From the NCBI GenBank assembly GCA_016213925.1, contig JACQZH010000041.1:1-38781 (forward strand): 38,781 bases of DNA, in the 5' to 3' direction. Source of the DNA: Candidatus Omnitrophota bacterium. GTDB taxonomy: Bacteria > Omnitrophota > Gorgyraeia > B26-G9. Made by a program: the position numbers and the translations under genes. The notes below the pieces were generated by a model. The model did no database searches, was not told the DNA's origin, and saw nothing but the letters and a program-made list of their open reading frames with translations. Below, piece by piece: positions 37,713-38,781 of the stretch. Numbering within the stretch: position 1 is the first letter of the stretch; each line of letters begins with the position of its first letter.

Positions 37713-37987
37713 GATTTGAATTTAAGCCTTCCTTTGACAAATCGGTTAGAAGTTTGCATGGTAAGGAAAAATATGATGTGAAACAATTTTCCGCTCAAAC
37801 AGTGGATATATTATCTCAAGATAGGTTGCTTCATAAAGGCATTGGCTTGAAACGGCTTAGAGGTGATTATTGGGAAATCAGGAAAGGCCTTAAAATGCGG
37901 ATACTTTTTTGATGGGGAAGCGGCTTGGTGGAATTTATCCTTGCAGGCAATCACAATGATATTAAGCGGTATTTGAAAAATATTTAG
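37709..37987 (+). pseudogene. RelE/ParE-like toxin gene interrupted by an in-frame TGA
   Basis: The frame starts in an ATGA overlap with the antitoxin and encodes a RelE/ParE-type fold: an N-terminal FKPSFDKSVRSL helix, then LKRLRGDYWEIRKGLKMRILF. A TGA at 37910-37912 stops it at 67 aa. The same frame continues for 24 codons with the missing C-terminus (LVEFILAGNHNDIKRYLKN) to a TAG at 37985-37987. In intact relatives this position is commonly Arg (ILFR). CGA to TGA is a single transition, so a nonsense mutation fits. The truncated form lacks the last strand and helix and is probably inactive, unless the stop is read through or is a base-call error. Confidence 0.75.
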
Positions 37988-38004
37988 TTTTTGTCCTTGC
38001 CCTC

Positions 38005-38040
38005 CCTGCCTTGCCGGCAGACAGGTGGTGAGAAGTTTTT
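38005..38040 (+). terminator. Possible terminator or palindromic repeat after the toxin gene
   Basis: CTGCC-TTGCC-GGCAG (38006-38020) is a 5-bp hairpin in a GC-rich patch, flanked by further imperfect pairing and followed by TTTTT at 38036-38040. The patch is also similar in style to dispersed CCTGCC...GGCAGG repeats, so a repeat element is an alternative. Confidence 0.3.
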
Positions 38041-38134
38041 ATATTGAAAATACTCCGTTCTAAATTTCCACTTTTTTTTGTAAAATCACACCTGTAACTC
38101 ATTATAATAAAATAAGTTAGGCTGGCAAATATAT

Positions 38135-38163
38135 TTGCGGGAAACTAATTCTTGTGGTATGCT
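38135..38163 (+). promoter_or_regulatory. Extended -10 promoter for the last gene
   Basis: TTGCGG (38135-38140), a 17-nt spacer and TATGCT (38158-38163), with TGG just before the -10. Around the -10, GTGGTATGCTTTATCG differs from the 7254-7269 promoter region at only two positions, so both genes may share control. The predicted leader is about 185 nt. Confidence 0.55.
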
Positions 38164-38192
38164 TTATCGCCTTTTTTAGAAATTTATTAATT

Positions 38193-38330
38193 AGCTACAG
38201 GCCGCAAGCCGCAGGTTTAAAAAAGCTGCTAATGTTACAAGCTGCAGAATTGATTTGGCTGTAGATGTTGGGTTTTGGTCTGTGGCATGAGGCGCAGCCG
38301 GGTAATATTGCGAGCTGCGAGTGCCGAGAA
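38193..38330. repeat. Degenerate 7-bp-period repeats in the leader of the last gene
   Basis: AGCTACA, GGCCGCA and AGCCGCA run from 38193 to 38213, and GCGAGCT, GCGAGTG and CCGAGAA from 38310 to 38330. Single AAGCTGC-like words lie between them. These tracts fall inside the predicted 5' leader. Confidence 0.5.
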
Positions 38331-38353
38331 CCGGTCTTTAAGGATATAAAACG

Positions 38354-38781
38354 ATGTGTAAAAAAATAATTTTCAGAGTAATCGCGATTATTCTCATTAA
38401 TAGTTTTTTATTATTTGACATTACTTGGGCAGATGGCGAAAACTTATTTACTTCTATAGAGCGTGTTAACTTATCTCCAGCGTTGAATATTAATACAGAA
38501 CTGGTTAATAGTATTTTTTATTTTATATATTTAACGCAAAATAGTAATTTGTTTACACGGTCAGTTAAGGAAAAACCAAGTTTATCTAAGGTGAAGCCAA
38601 GTTCTTCTAATGTAAAATTAAGTTCCTTTAATGCAAGGTCAAGTTTTTTAGATGAACTCAAGGAAAGTAATTTTTGGGAAAAAGTTGAGTCGCTATTGGA
38701 GCGGAAAAAGAAAGAACTTTTGTTTTGGACTCCTATTGCAGCGATAGTTTCAGGTATATTTGGTTTTTTGACTCTTTTTTT
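38354..38781 (+). CDS. Start of another large exported/anchored protein, cut by the right edge
   Basis: About 142 codons are visible. The N-terminus (MCKKIIFRVIAIILINSFLL, then FDITWADG) is a hydrophobic anchor almost identical in design to those of the 1051-aa protein and the giant locus. The NLSPALNINTELVNSIF segment is equivalent to their LAP motif regions. Residues about 74-98 are a serine/lysine-rich 7-residue tandem repeat, and a hydrophobic helix begins near residue 125. An AAGGA ribosome-binding site precedes the ATG. The frame is still open at the edge, so its full size is unknown; by analogy it may be large. Confidence 0.75.
   Translation, partial: MCKKIIFRVIAIILINSFLLFDITWADGENLFTSIERVNLSPALNINTELVNSIFYFIYLTQNSNLFTRSVKEKPSLSKVKPSSSNVKLSSFNARSSFLDELKESNFWEKVESLLERKKKELLFWTPIAAIVSGIFGFLTLF
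38573..38647 (+). repeat. 21-bp coding tandem repeat (7 aa), 3.5 copies
   Basis: KPSLSKV, KPSSSNV, KLSSFNA and RSSF follow in register in the partial last gene. It looks like a diverging short linker repeat just after the exported N-terminal module. Confidence 0.7.

Noticed and set aside
1-38781. tRNA or rRNA genes
   Set aside because: No cloverleaf-like segment or rRNA-like sequence was noticed in any spacer by eye.

Overview
The window looks like chromosome from an uncultivated Gram-negative bacterium, most likely Candidatus Omnitrophota or a close relative in the PVC group. The clues are a run of very large, exported, mostly unrecognisable proteins. They share a hydrophobic N-terminal helix followed by a short 'LAP/LSP' motif. 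PilZ and HD-GYP c-di-GMP proteins lie among them, the base composition is AT-leaning, and every gene is on the + strand. The phylum call is inference, because the window holds no marker gene.

Layout. Positions 2-184 are the tail of an unidentified protein. Positions 263-4265 look like an operon of PilZ protein, 1051-aa exported protein and second PilZ protein. Positions 4437-6986 encode a membrane-anchored protein with several PAS domains and an HD-GYP output domain. Positions 7352-9367 encode an exported helical protein. Positions 9483-10856 encode an exported protein with a class I methyltransferase fold; a GC-rich palindromic block lies inside this gene. Positions 11137-36804 hold two open frames of 1615 and 6934 aa in the same reading frame, separated by one TAG and five sense codons. 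After a 393-nt spacer comes a toxin-antitoxin-like cluster (HicB-like, AbrB-like, and a RelE/ParE-like gene broken by TGA). The start of another large exported protein runs off the right edge at 38354.

The main result is the giant locus. The TAG at 15982-15984 falls exactly where a LysM domain should read Ile-Tyr-Pro-Gly-Gln. Beyond it the frame continues for 6934 codons with no recognisable ribosome-binding site. The parsimonious reading is one gene of about 8555 residues carrying a nonsense, recoded or miscalled codon. Near its C-terminus (about 32030-35470) is a region I recognise as homologous to eukaryotic 1,3-beta-glucan/callose synthase (GT48, Fks1-type). The match runs through the catalytic core and the C-terminal membrane domain. 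The same polypeptide also appears to carry an N-terminal membrane domain, LysM, TolC-like helical repeats, an outer-membrane-barrel-like stretch, a six-hairpin glycosidase-like domain and a terminal HExxH motif.

Taken together, the giant protein could be a single-chain machine that makes, trims and exports a glucan across the envelope, like the separate subunits of the bacterial cellulose system. The nearby PilZ and HD-GYP genes would supply c-di-GMP control. The domain matches come from recalled family motifs and were not computed. The single-machine idea is a hypothesis.
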